NCBI RefSeq assembly: GCF_026151205.1
Contig: NC_087082.1
Span: 2,820,001-2,880,000 of the forward strand
Direction: 5' to 3'
Source of the DNA: Bolinopsis microptera
Taxonomy: Eukaryota; Ctenophora; Tentaculata; Lobata; Bolinopsidae
DNA: 60,000 nucleotides
Shown here: one piece after another, positions 39,301-51,300 of the stretch
Layout: the number at the start of each line of letters is the position of its first letter
Numbering within the stretch: position 1 is the first letter of the stretch
The notes under the pieces: generated by a model
What the model saw: only the letters and a program-made list of their open reading frames with translations
Told to the model about the DNA's origin: nothing
Database searches by the model: none
Translations under genes and position numbers: made by a program

Positions 39301-42300
39301 GTACCATGCCATCAAACTGCACAGGATAATAGTGGTGGTGATCCAACATCTGGCGGTGACAGATCTGCTGCTGACCCTCTTCAAGGTCCTCCCCATGACA
39401 GTTTCACTCGTTACTAACAGCTGGGTCTTGGGAGGGTTCCTCTGTTGTTTGAACCCTCTTGTTGGGTGGCTGTGTAATCCTGTCACTATCTTCCTGACTT
39501 GCTTCCTCGCTACAAGCAAGCTCTTAATAGTCAAGCATCCGTTAAGAGCCCTTACTTGGTCTAAAAAGGGAGCACAGATTGCGTGTTTTGGAGTGTGGGT
39601 GATATGTTTACTTAATCCAGCTCAAATTATAAATTACATGGTTTTAATTCAGAGAGGGACAAGTGGTACCTTCCTTAGCTACCTTGTTTACGAATGTGTT
39701 TTCGACCGAACTTCAATAGAGGTCCCTTCGTGGCTGGGAAAGTGGCTGTACATGATCTATGGGGGTGTTACTTTCTTAATAATGCTGGTAACCTGTGTGC
39801 TAACATCAGTGTTGCTGCTGTTGTTTGCAAGGAAAGCAGCAAAGAGACAAGGACGGAAGTTACACTGGCAAGGGATGCTGACGATATCATTAACTGCAGT
39901 TTCTTTTATAGTCTCTTATTTTCCTTTCTTTATCATGAGACTAACAAGTCAAATGTTTGCCATTAAATACTCCATCCCTGCCTTGAGGACAGCACATTTT
40001 CTTCCCCACATTAACATTATGGCAAACTTTTTCATATACTCTGTCACTGTGAAAAGCTTCAGAGAGTTCTTGCTGGCAAGATTCAGAACGATTAGGTTAA
40101 ATTTGGGATTGTTGAAGATCCCGGAACAGTTTCATAGTACGGTCATTGCACAGAGCACGACTCTAGACAGAACAAAATTTGTTAATGACAAGTTGGTGTT
40201 TCAAACAGTGCTTTGAGTTTTTTGAGAGTTTATTTCCGAAGAATCATTGATTGACCTTAAGACTATAATCCACGGATCAGATTTTATGAAAGGGCTTGTG
40301 AATGTTTTTTGAGTGAATAAACTTTTGCTGACTCAAGGTCGCCAGGCGTCGCTTTTAGAGTTGAGACACAGTTAATAAACTGCGGAGTGACTAAAATGCT
40401 ATACAGCAAAAACAGAAAGCTCCAACCAAACACTCCACCTACTGATCCTAACCACCCTAACAACTCTCAAGCTCTCTCTCTTCAACCCTCATTCCCTCAC
40501 TCCTCTTGGTGCACAAAACCATTCTAACCTATGTATGTCCCCCTTACGGGTTCCACAAGCCCAACGGTACATAGTTAGACGAAAAACAGAGAAGCCTTGA
40601 TTGCCAGATCAAGGACTGCATCAGTAGCAGCGAAATACGGATATACCTTCTCCCTTACAGTCAGCGAGCTGACAACTATCTGACTGTGTCTTTTAGGCCT
40701 TGCCACACCACCTTCGCTATTGCATCCGCTCGCCCGTATTCACTGACACATGCCACACCTGGGTTTAGTATGAAGATGTACGCATATTCACCCAAGATGC
40801 GGAGATGCCTCAGTTTAGCAAGTTGAGATACAACAGCAAACTCACAGGAGCATGGATCAGAATCATCAGTTACCAACCTGACACCGTTTCGGGGCTTTAA
40901 TCGCAATACGGTTTCCTGTCAGGCGCCCCAGCAGTCCACCCTTGAACCACCATCTGATCCGAGAGTCACTTGAGGAGACCCGTTAGAGCTCGCAATTGGC
41001 GACGAGATAACGTTTATGGTTCCTCTAGATGTTATAGTGAACTCTCAAGCTCCAACCTTCCTGAACTCCCACTCCCTCTTTCTCGATAACAAGTAAATCC
41101 ATCTGGAACAGTGGGCTGCCTCTTTCCCACTGTCCCGTACCAGCTTCTTCAGCTCTCTTCCTCTAAAACCAATCCTCCTCGCAGCTCTCTCCAAACTCTG
41201 CGCAACCACTCCCCTAGCTCCAACTTCGACTGCGGCATTATAACAGCACCAACCTTTCGCCTGAATCTCAGCCTGCAGACCACTGTATCGGTCGAGTTTG
41301 TACTCGTGCGATTCAGCGATCCGCTCTTCAGATGGTACTGTTAGCTCCCACCAAATAACTGTCTTTGCCGACCTTGAGAATATCACAAGGTCCGGCCTCA
41401 GCCGTGTTTCCACAATCTCACTGGGAAACTTAAGCTGCCCCTCAAGGTCTGACAGCACTATCCAATCCCGATACCCACTCAGGATCCCAAAACCACGACT
41501 CTCCTTCCGGTCGTCTGTACCTGCTTTTCTCCTCCCAGCAGGAACAAAATCAATGAACTGTCTTCCATTGCCGGCCTTGTTCTTATAAGTGTTCACTCGG
41601 CGATCACAATGGAAGACAACCTGTTCAGAGATCTGCTTCAGAACCTTGTCGTGCCGCCATCTATACCTTCCTTGACTAAGGGCCACCTTACACCCAGCCA
41701 AAATGTGCTGAATGGTGCCCATCCTCTCCTCACATAACTTGCACTTCCCATCCTCATCTTCACTCCACTTGGAAACCATAGAGGGGGTTAAGAGGGTGCC
41801 GTACACAGCACTTAGCATGAACCCAATAAGTGAGTCACCATACTTAAAAAGTGTATGCCAGCTCAAATCCGTCTTCATTACGAGCTCTCTCCACTCACCC
41901 CACCTGCTCTGCATCTCCAGAGAACCTACTTGCACCTCCCTCTCTCTTTCAATGTTCTCCTTCACTCTCAGCATAACCTCCCTCTCTCTTTCCCGCTCAT
42001 CCATCCTCTCCCAAGGTTTTTTCCAGTCACCAAAACCGATGCCAACTCTTTTTTGAGGTTGCACCATCCCTCGCACCGATTCACAGACCAAATCTCTTCT
42101 GGCCTCTTCCAGTTCTGTCTCAGGCCTCCAAACTCTACCAGAACGAACTTGGGGCTGGACTGCTTTAATCAGGTCATCCTTAGATGTCTGATAAGATTGC
42201 AACAGTCGACACTTCTCTATCTTCCATGTATCTGTCAAGCTGCTCACCGGTAAGGCCACACTGGATGATTGACTGAACAGACAAAGACCACTCAGAGTGT

Positions 42301-45300
42301 GCCCCACCCCTAACCACTTTCTGAGGAAACTGTTGGTATTCTGTTCCCATCTGGTAACTGTTGTGAACGGAATATCATAGATGGCAAGAGGCCACTTCAG
42401 TTTTGGAAGGACCATGTACTGATATCCCCAGCACTTCTGGAGTCCAGTAAGGGAACTTTCATCGAGTCTCCGAAGAAAAGTGTTAAGGTCGACCTTGGTT
42501 GAGTCGATGACTGATTTGTCATTTCCTTCCACTCTTATCCATCTCCCAAGGAATTTTATCGGCTTCTCTGACACATTCGGAATCACCTCACCACCCAACT
42601 GCAAACACAACTCTCTCTCCACCTCCTCCTCTCCTACCACTACCTCCTCAACCCACCTCACAGCCACTCCCTTCTTCAACACCAGTGCTCTGGACTTGGA
42701 GGACTTTAACTTAAATCTGGACCAGTCCACATACTTCTGAAACACATTGAGTAACGTTTGCATATCTTCTGCACGTGCGGTGGTCAGACAGCTATCGTCC
42801 ATAAACAGCTTCAGAGTTGGTATTGGTGTGTCATCCTTGATGTACTCAATGCTTCTCGGAACCTTAGACTTTAGGTGTTCATGCCCAAGGTTCATGCACA
42901 AGACAAACAAGATGACTGATATCACACACCCCATGAAGATTCCTATCTCAAACTGCTGCCAGTCTGATGTCACCGTTCTTGAGGAGAACCTTCCGAATAC
43001 CCCGGAGAAGTACCGTAGGATAATGTTGATAACCTTCTCAGGGACGTTGTAGAAACGGAGGGCCCTGGCAATCAGAACATGGGGTACCGCTCCGTAAGCG
43101 TTAGCCAGGTCAAGCCATACTACACTCAGATCCTTCTTCTTGACCTTTGCCTCCTTCAGTACCTCCCACATGGCACCAAAATGCTCCGTGCACCCACGGA
43201 CGCCTGGCACACCACCCTTCTGTATAGAGAGGTCTACATATCCATTCGAGACAACAAAGCTGGTCAACCTCTTCGCCAGGATCGCCAAATAGATCTTCCC
43301 TTGAATGTTACCCAGGGAAATAGGCCGTCCTGAACTTGGTGAAAAGTCGCCATCCGCCTTTGGGATGTAGACACCCTCGAAATACCTACAATTGTCAGGA
43401 TATTCTTCTAACTTATATCCAGTTCTTAGCAGGTCCCAGAGATTCTTGGCAATACCAGGACATCTCTTGTACACTGTGTACGGGATCCCGTTGTTACCCG
43501 GGGCACTCTTGCTCCTTGCCTTCTTTACAACCTCCTCAAACTCCTTCTTGGATGCCGTTGTGAGGTCAAAGGCAACAGAGGGTTCAGGAGCACACTCAGG
43601 CAGACCCTCAAGTATACCAAGGGGCTGCTGCCGGGCTGGATCTCCGTATGTTCTGGCCAAGTGATCATCTAGCTCCTCCTTTGAACACTTAAGCTCACCC
43701 ACTGGACTTGGATTTAGCACTCCCTTGACTGTCTTGAAAGGGTCGCGTCCAAAATCCCCTCTAACTCTCCTTATCTCTCTCTGCTTCTGTCTCCTTTTCT
43801 CAGCCCTCCTCAACTTCATCAAACGACCAGCCAACACTCTCAGTAATGCTTCATAACCATCCTTCTCTATCTCACTCCTTGCCTTCCTTTTCTTCCTCCT
43901 CAACTGCTTCCTCTTTCCAATCAGGCTGTCAATCTCCTCCTTTCGTCTGTTCTTAAAGCTCATGGACTTCTTTCCACTACCAGCACCTACTTCAACAATA
44001 CCAAACAACTTGACACCCTCGTCGTACACTACATCACAATGACTCACCATCTTCTCTTGAAATGGTTTCCGCTTGAGAACCACTGCAAACTTCTCTACCA
44101 CACACTCATCAAACTTACTCCATCGACCATCATTGGACGCCGGCCACTTCACCTTGTCTCTTTTGCTAGCAGGTGGTTCGACTGAAATTCTCTTGTCAAG
44201 GAGAGCCCGGATATCTCTAGCACTGTGGTTGTTTTCCTGGCTAGATACCTCCGTCGAAGTTACAGGCATACTGCCAGCCGACGACTCCCCTTCCCAAATG
44301 CACTTCATTCGACCCCGATGGATATTCCTGCCTTTGACTGTGTCAAACCGACGTCCACATACACAGATACAACTCTGTCCCTCTCCTGCTTCAACCGTCG
44401 AGGACTCTCGACTACCTAAGTTTGTCCTTTTCCGGAGTACAGGTAAGTGGAGGGATGCCTACAAAGCCTTTATTGTTAACCCGGGCAACTCGTCTCTAAA
44501 TAAAGACTCCCGGGGCCTTAGAGAAGCAGGAGGCGTGGTACCGATGTAGGCTGAGGTAGCCACTTTTATGACCCCGTCTGACTTCTCTATTGCAGATCCG
44601 CTGCAGGCTCCGACCACTACCCAACCTAAAGACCAAAACCAGGCATACTATCTGTCTTATCATATGGGTCTTACCCCATGGTAGCTGGCCTATCCCAGCA
44701 GTATTCAACAAAGCAGAGTTGAGACACAGTTAATAAACTGCGGAGTGACTAAAATGCTATACAGCAAAAACAGAAAGCTCCAACCAAACACTCCACCTAC
44801 TGATCCTAACCACCCTAACAACTCTCAAGCTCTCTCTCTTCAACCCTCATTCCCTCACTCCTCTTGGTGCACAAAACCATTCTAACCTATGTATGTCCCC
44901 CTTACGGGTTCCACAAGCCCAACTTAATCCCTACACAAATCTTCGTATTTTACTGTAATTCAGAATATTATCTTTTGTTTCACTCTTTTGCCAAATCCTC
45001 AATAACTTTACCAAGTGTAACGATAAAATATCAAGCATACAAAAATTTGAGACAATTTGAAAATCCAATGAAATTTTTCTGCCGTCGCAAAATCAGCGAA
45101 TAGATGAGGAAATTTGAATAAAAAATGGTGATCACCTGCCCCAACTTTGATAAAACAAGATCCAACTTACCAACAAGACTCTGTTGAATCTCAAAGTCCT
45201 CTGGATCCTCGGGTTCTTTTGGCTGGTCATCTTGGTCGGAGATCAAACAGGACATCATCGTCAGGAATAGGTCAACCTGAAATAATACTGTAGAATATTG

Positions 45301-48300
45301 GGAGGTTATGATAGATGTTAGAAGCTTCATTATACATTGTTATCTTACCTTATGATACGGAATATAGGCGAGGTCTTGTGGTGGACCTCCACACGACTTT
45401 TTTTAAATTTCGGTATTTTTCGAAGTTCAGTTTTTATATGAAAAAACTGAATTGAAAGCTAATCTAAATTACAAAATGTGTCTTTATGGATATCCCTTTC
45501 ACCCAGTCGCAGCTCTTGTCGAACTACAGTACGTGTACCCTAGATGGAGCTAACATCACAGCGAGCTCGTTACCTCAACGATGCAAAATTCATAGACCTC
45601 TAGAACTCTTGAAGGACAGAATTATCTTTAGTACAGTGAGGTGCGTCTAGCAGACTGGGCCAACAATTCTACCACTTCAATAATTCAAGGTACCAAGTTG
45701 CCTTCGCAAATCAGCTCTAAACCATCAAATTTTATACAATGAGTCCCATATCCAGGAGCATAGCTTTTAACATATTTTAATGAGTGCGCACCATTTTCAT
45801 TAGTTTAGCAGTATATTAAGATATGTCCCTCGCCCAATGCTCAGACCCAGAGACGGCCACCTGTGGTAAAACCTTCATCCCTTAAATTAGCAAGTATATC
45901 AAATGAGCTGACAATGAGGCCGATGTCAAATGGGCTCAGTTTATAATAATTTTTTTACGATTTGTGCCTTCCCCTCTGCCCTTTGCTAAAACCGGCTGGA
46001 TCTTCAAATAATGCGTTTATGTTCTCCAGCCACACGCAAGACCGGCTAAAAAGGACTTGAAATATTTAATTTATGAGATCATTCCAGACAGCTCAGATCA
46101 TGCCATACAGAGTTGTCATATGAACTCTACCCCAGATCTAGCCCATTTCTAGGTAATTATATTCAATCCACGGATCACATCAGTATCACTAATTGTACGT
46201 CACTGATTGGTGACGACTGACGTGATCTGACCCTCTTTGAGGGCCGGATCAGTTTCCGGTCACAAAGTCCCCCAGTGGCTCAGATCTATCAAGGAGGTTG
46301 TTATTTAATAGTTTTACAAAAACTGTTCAATGGTATTTAGACTTGTTGATATTGTAGTTCTATGGTATTGAGACTTGTTGATATTGTAGTTCTATGAACG
46401 CTAGGATGGTATTTAGACTTGTTGATATTGTAGTTCTATGAACGCTCGTTTAGCGTGAACGCTAGGATCATTTAAACTCGTTTAGCGTTTTCTGAAGAGT
46501 TCTTCAACCGAAACTGAAGAAAACACTTGGATATAATGACAGCTATGGTGATCGTCATAATTGTTTGGTTTGTGGTGCCTCCTTGCCATGCCTTGGGTAA
46601 GTGAACAAGATTTTGAGTTTTTCGGACCGACCAAGGAATATCTTTGATTTCATTGCAAGTATGAAATGCAGTACCTCCCGCACCACTCGTTCAATTGGAT
46701 GCAAAGTTAAGCTCACATTTCATCTTTCATCAGTATTTCCTAGCAAAATAAAAAGAAAACCTTAACGTTTTTGTGAAGTTGTGAGATTACCAGACTGGAC
46801 TCACTTCTTAGCCATGATCAGAATCCGAATAAATTATAATTTCTCAGAATTACCAGTTTGGCCAGATGACTTTGCCATGAGTTTCAACGGAAAAAAAGAA
46901 GGCTTTACCTGCATCCTGCTTGAAGAAAAAACAAAAGGTTGGGACGATGAAACCAATTATCTGTGTTGGAAAGCAAGAACGAGAAACCCCGACATACAGT
47001 TCGACCAATTAGGTTAGATCTTGATCATGCTAATAGGTTTTAAGCGAAACTAAGTATACGTAACTGAAATATACGTACGATTAAAACATTCCATTCAGAG
47101 GAATTGGATAAAACTGCAGTTTGGTGACTGAAATTATTGTTTCTTTAATTACAACTATATTGAAGATACTGTAATATATACTGGCATATTTAAGTTTTAA
47201 CACAACATGCTCAATGCTCATGACTAAGATTACAAATTTGTGAAATGTAAAAATATATTGTCTGTAAAATGAATGAATGATAAACTCTTAGGAACTGCTC
47301 GCATCGGTGGACTGATTTCCAATCATATGAGATGTGTGATAGTCAAGGAGCCTAAATCGGCATATTGGGAGAACAACCGACTTTGCGTGCCGTTTGGATC
47401 ACCCTACACTCTATCTTGGTTCCACGAGGATGTAGACGATATTTCCGGACTGAAGTGCTTGAGCTGGAATGATCCAGAAACACCGAAAAATTTGGGCTGG
47501 GAAAACAACTACCTCTGCGCTACAATGAGTGGTGAGCAATTTGGAAAATTATTACATAAATTCGGATAAAATAATGATTTTCAAAATATCTTTTAAAAAC
47601 GTTTAACGTAAAAACACTTTCAGAAGACCTGCCAGTTTGGCCAGATGACTTTGCCATGAGTTTTGACGGCAGAAAACAAGGCCACTCCTGCCTTCTACTA
47701 CATGAATTTACAGTAGGGTGGACAGACAAGACCAACTTTCTGTGCTGGATTGTTGAGAAAAGACATCCTGACTTTCGATTCGACATATGGGGTAAATCAA
47801 TTCATATCATATAATATAAAAAATTGAGTTGAATTTAATTCTAGTCCCCGATTAGAATACGGCCTGCTGTAAGTGCTTACACTAATAAGATAAATAATTT
47901 ATATCTATGAATTCCAAGGAGCTGCTCGCCCCGGTGGACTGATATCCAATAATATGATATGTGTGATAGTAAAGGAGCCTAAAACTACCCACTGGGCTGA
48001 CAACCGACTTTGCGTGCCGTTTGGATCACCCTACACTCTATCTTGGTTCCACGAGGATGGAGACAATATTTCCGGACTGAAGTGCTTGAGCTGGAATGAA
48101 CCGCAAACACCGAAAAATTTGGGCTGGGAAAACAACTACCTATGTGCTACAATGAGTGGTGAGCAATTTGGAAAATATTCACATATAAATAATAAATTCG
48201 GATAAAATAATGATTTTCAAAATATCTTAAGCACAACTTTCTCCTTTATAATGTAAAAACATTTTCAGAAGACCTGCCAGTTTGGCCAGATGACTTTGCC

Positions 48301-51300
48301 ATGAGTTTTGACGGCAGAAAACAAGGCCACTCCTGCCTTCTACTATATGAAGTCACAGTAGGGTGGACAGACAAGACCAACTTTCTGTGCTGGATTGTTG
48401 AGAAACGACATCCCGACTTTCGATTCGACATATGGGGTAAATTTAATCGATTCATATCATATAAAAAATTGAGTTGAATTTAATTGTAGTCCCCAATTAG
48501 AACACGGCCTGTTTTAAGTGCTTACACTAATAAGATAAATAATCTATGAATTCCAAGGAGCTGCTCGCTCCGGTGGACTGATATCCAATTATATGAGATG
48601 TGTGATGGTCGAGGAGCCTAAATCGGCATATTGGGAGAACAACCGACTTTGTGTGCCGTTTGGATCACCCTACACTCTATCTTGGTTCCACGAGGATGTA
48701 GACGATATTTCCGGACTGCAGTGCTTGAGCTGGAATGATCCGGAAACACCGAAAAATTTGGGCTGGGAAAACAACTACCTCTGCGCTACAATGAGTGGTG
48801 AGCAATTTGGAAAATATTTACATAAATCCGGATGAAATAATGATTTTCAAAATATCTTAAGCACGTTTCTTATTTAATGTAAAATCACTTTCAGAAGACC
48901 TGCCAGTTTGGCCAGATGACTTTGCTATGAGTTTTGACGGCAGAAAAGACGGATACTCCTGCCTTCTACTATATGAAGTCACAGTAGGGTGGACAGACAA
49001 GACCAACTTTCTGTGCTGGATTGTTGAGAAAAGACATCCCGACTTTCGATTCGACATATGGGGTATATAAATTCAAATTATATTAAAAAAGAAGCAAAAT
49101 TCAGATGAATTTAATTCTAGTCCCCAATTCGAATACGGCCTGCTTTAAGTGCTTACACAAATAAGATAAATAATTTATATTTTATATCTATGATTTCCAA
49201 GGAATTCATCGCCCCGGTGGACTGATATCCAATTATATGAGATGTGTGATAGTCGAGGAGCCTAAAACTCCCATCTGGGCTGACAACCGACTTTGCGTGC
49301 CGTTTGGATCACCCTACACTCTATCTTGGTTCCACGAGGATGGAGACAATATTTCCGGACTGCAGTGCTTGAGCTGGAATGATCCAGAAACACCGAAAAA
49401 TTTGGGCTGGGAAAACAACAACCTCTGTGCTACAAAGGCTACATGGGGTAGGTGAACAGCAAGTTGACACGACTATTCTTTGTGTAGAATATAAGATTAT
49501 AATAATTATTCGATTTTTGAATATCTAGAAACAAAGTCGTGTTAAAGTATCATTTAAGTTCATGTATGTTATCGTCTCGCTTTAGAAATAGTAAGACATA
49601 ATTTAAACTTGAGGAATTTCAGGAGTGACACGTTACAACCTGCGCCTTACAACACCCGAAGAAACCTCAATATTAATAGGTAAATATTAACAGCTGGTAA
49701 TTACACCGGCACTTATTGAGAGCCCCGCAACAGCCCCGCAACAGCCCGCACAGACCCGCAACAACTGCCAACACCCCGCAACATCTGCGCAACTGCCCCG
49801 CAACAGCTGCCAACAGCCCGCAACAACCCCGCCACAGCCCGCAACAGCCCCGCAACAGCCCCCGCAACTGCCCCGCCAACAGCCCGCGCAACAGCCCCGC
49901 AACAGCCCCGCAACAGCCGTGCAACAGCTGCGCAAGCAGCCCCGCAACAGCCCTGCAACAGCCCGCACAGCCCGGCAACAGCCCCGCAACAGCACCGCAA
50001 CAGGCCCTGGCAACAGGCTGCGGCAACAGCCCGCAACAGCCCACAGCCGCAACAGCCCCGCAACAGCCGTGCAACAGCTGCGCAACAGCCCCGCAACAGC
50101 CCCGCAACAGCCCCGCAACAGCCCCGCAACAGCCCCGCAACAGCCCCGCAACAGCCCCGCAACAGCCCCGCAACAGCCCCGCAACAGCCCCGCAACAGCC
50201 CGCAACAGCCCCGCAACAGCCCCGCAACAGCCGTGCAACAGCCCCGCAACAGCCCCGCAACAGCCCCGCAACAGCCCCGCAACAGCCCCGCAACAGCCCC
50301 GCAACAGCCGTGCAACAGCTGCGCAACAGCCCCGCGAAACCTCTCCCTCCCAGTTTTTCAGCGATATCCTTTAACCCAGATATCTCAAGACACGCATAAA
50401 GATCAGAACCGTACGGACAAGAAAAGGTGCGAAAACTCGCCCTTACATTTTAGCAATTGGCTAAACATTCAAAACTTCCATCGGCCAAATGACGAAGTTG
50501 TGTGATATTTTTGTTAACATACCAATTCTGAGCAATAGATATAAAATTTTAAAAACTAAAATTAAAATCTGACCTGGTCATGGGAGTCGATGTGAGTGTC
50601 AGTCTGGATGACGTGTTCCGTAATATAAACGCACAACTCCTTTCTGACACGATGGTCCAGGAAGCTGAAGAGAGGGGTGAAATGTTCCAGCTGAAGGATT
50701 GTTAGAATGTCCTGGTAGTGGTCCACTGGCACTCTCAGCATGCGACTCAGCTCAGTCGAGCACCCTTTAGCTCGTGATCTGCGGTCATTGGGATTAGATT
50801 TGATTCAAATTTACGGCCAAAATTTTAAGTTTATATATTAAGGTTTCTTTGTTTTCCATTATTGACACAAAAGTGGAGGGATCAGGGAACCCTACGAGAA
50901 TACATACTTGTCTTCCTCGAAAATGTTGAAAGAGTTTTGAAGGACTTGGTCGACGTATCCTGTCTCGGTCGGATACACGTTGAGGGCTAGTTTTATCAAT
51001 GCTGATTGCAGCGCTAGGATGTCCTCTGGAGGCATTTCAGTGCGGCTCTGAAATGAAAAATGGTTTGTTTTATGAACAAACTAGGAAAAAACAGTAGAAA
51101 TACAAATTATGACAATTAGTCAGCTTGGTAAACATCGTTTAGGTAAAATTTGGGCCAACTTGCACCAATACCAACCTGTATGATTTGGGTCACTTTACCA
51201 CTGAATATCTCGAACAATTTGATATCTTCTGGGATATTGTTAGGATCTGCCTGAGCGTAGTTTGAAAGACGACCAATCTTGCTGATCAAAATATTTCTCA

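Larger units (their letters stand above)
40357..44923 (-). mobile_element. Retrotransposon with RT + restriction-like endonuclease ORF and 209-bp terminal direct repeats
   Basis: A 4567-bp unit made of one intact ORF, flanked by 209-bp direct repeats that look identical by eye (40357-40565 and 44715-44923). The ORF belongs to the non-LTR type carrying a C-terminal restriction-like endonuclease, which normally has no terminal repeats. Either the element carries pseudo-LTRs, or a 5'-truncated copy (its last 209 bp) sits directly upstream of a full copy in a head-to-tail array. The flanks (CTTTT left, TTAATCC right) give no clear target duplication. The intact frame and matching repeats point to recent insertion. 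Confidence 0.8.

Noticed and set aside
41111-44549. Many plus-strand frames opposite the retrotransposon ORF
   Set aside because: Short antisense shadows of the RT/endonuclease frame; none has recognisable motifs.
40357-44923. LTR retrotransposon
   Set aside because: No gag, protease, RNase H or integrase is visible, and the ORF ends in a restriction-like endonuclease; the direct repeats need another explanation.
49673-50399. Several 150-230-codon frames on both strands rich in Q, N, P, A or C, G, L
   Set aside because: All arise from the stop-free 11-bp CAACAGCCCCG minisatellite; composition is purely repeat-driven, with no start context or conserved domain.
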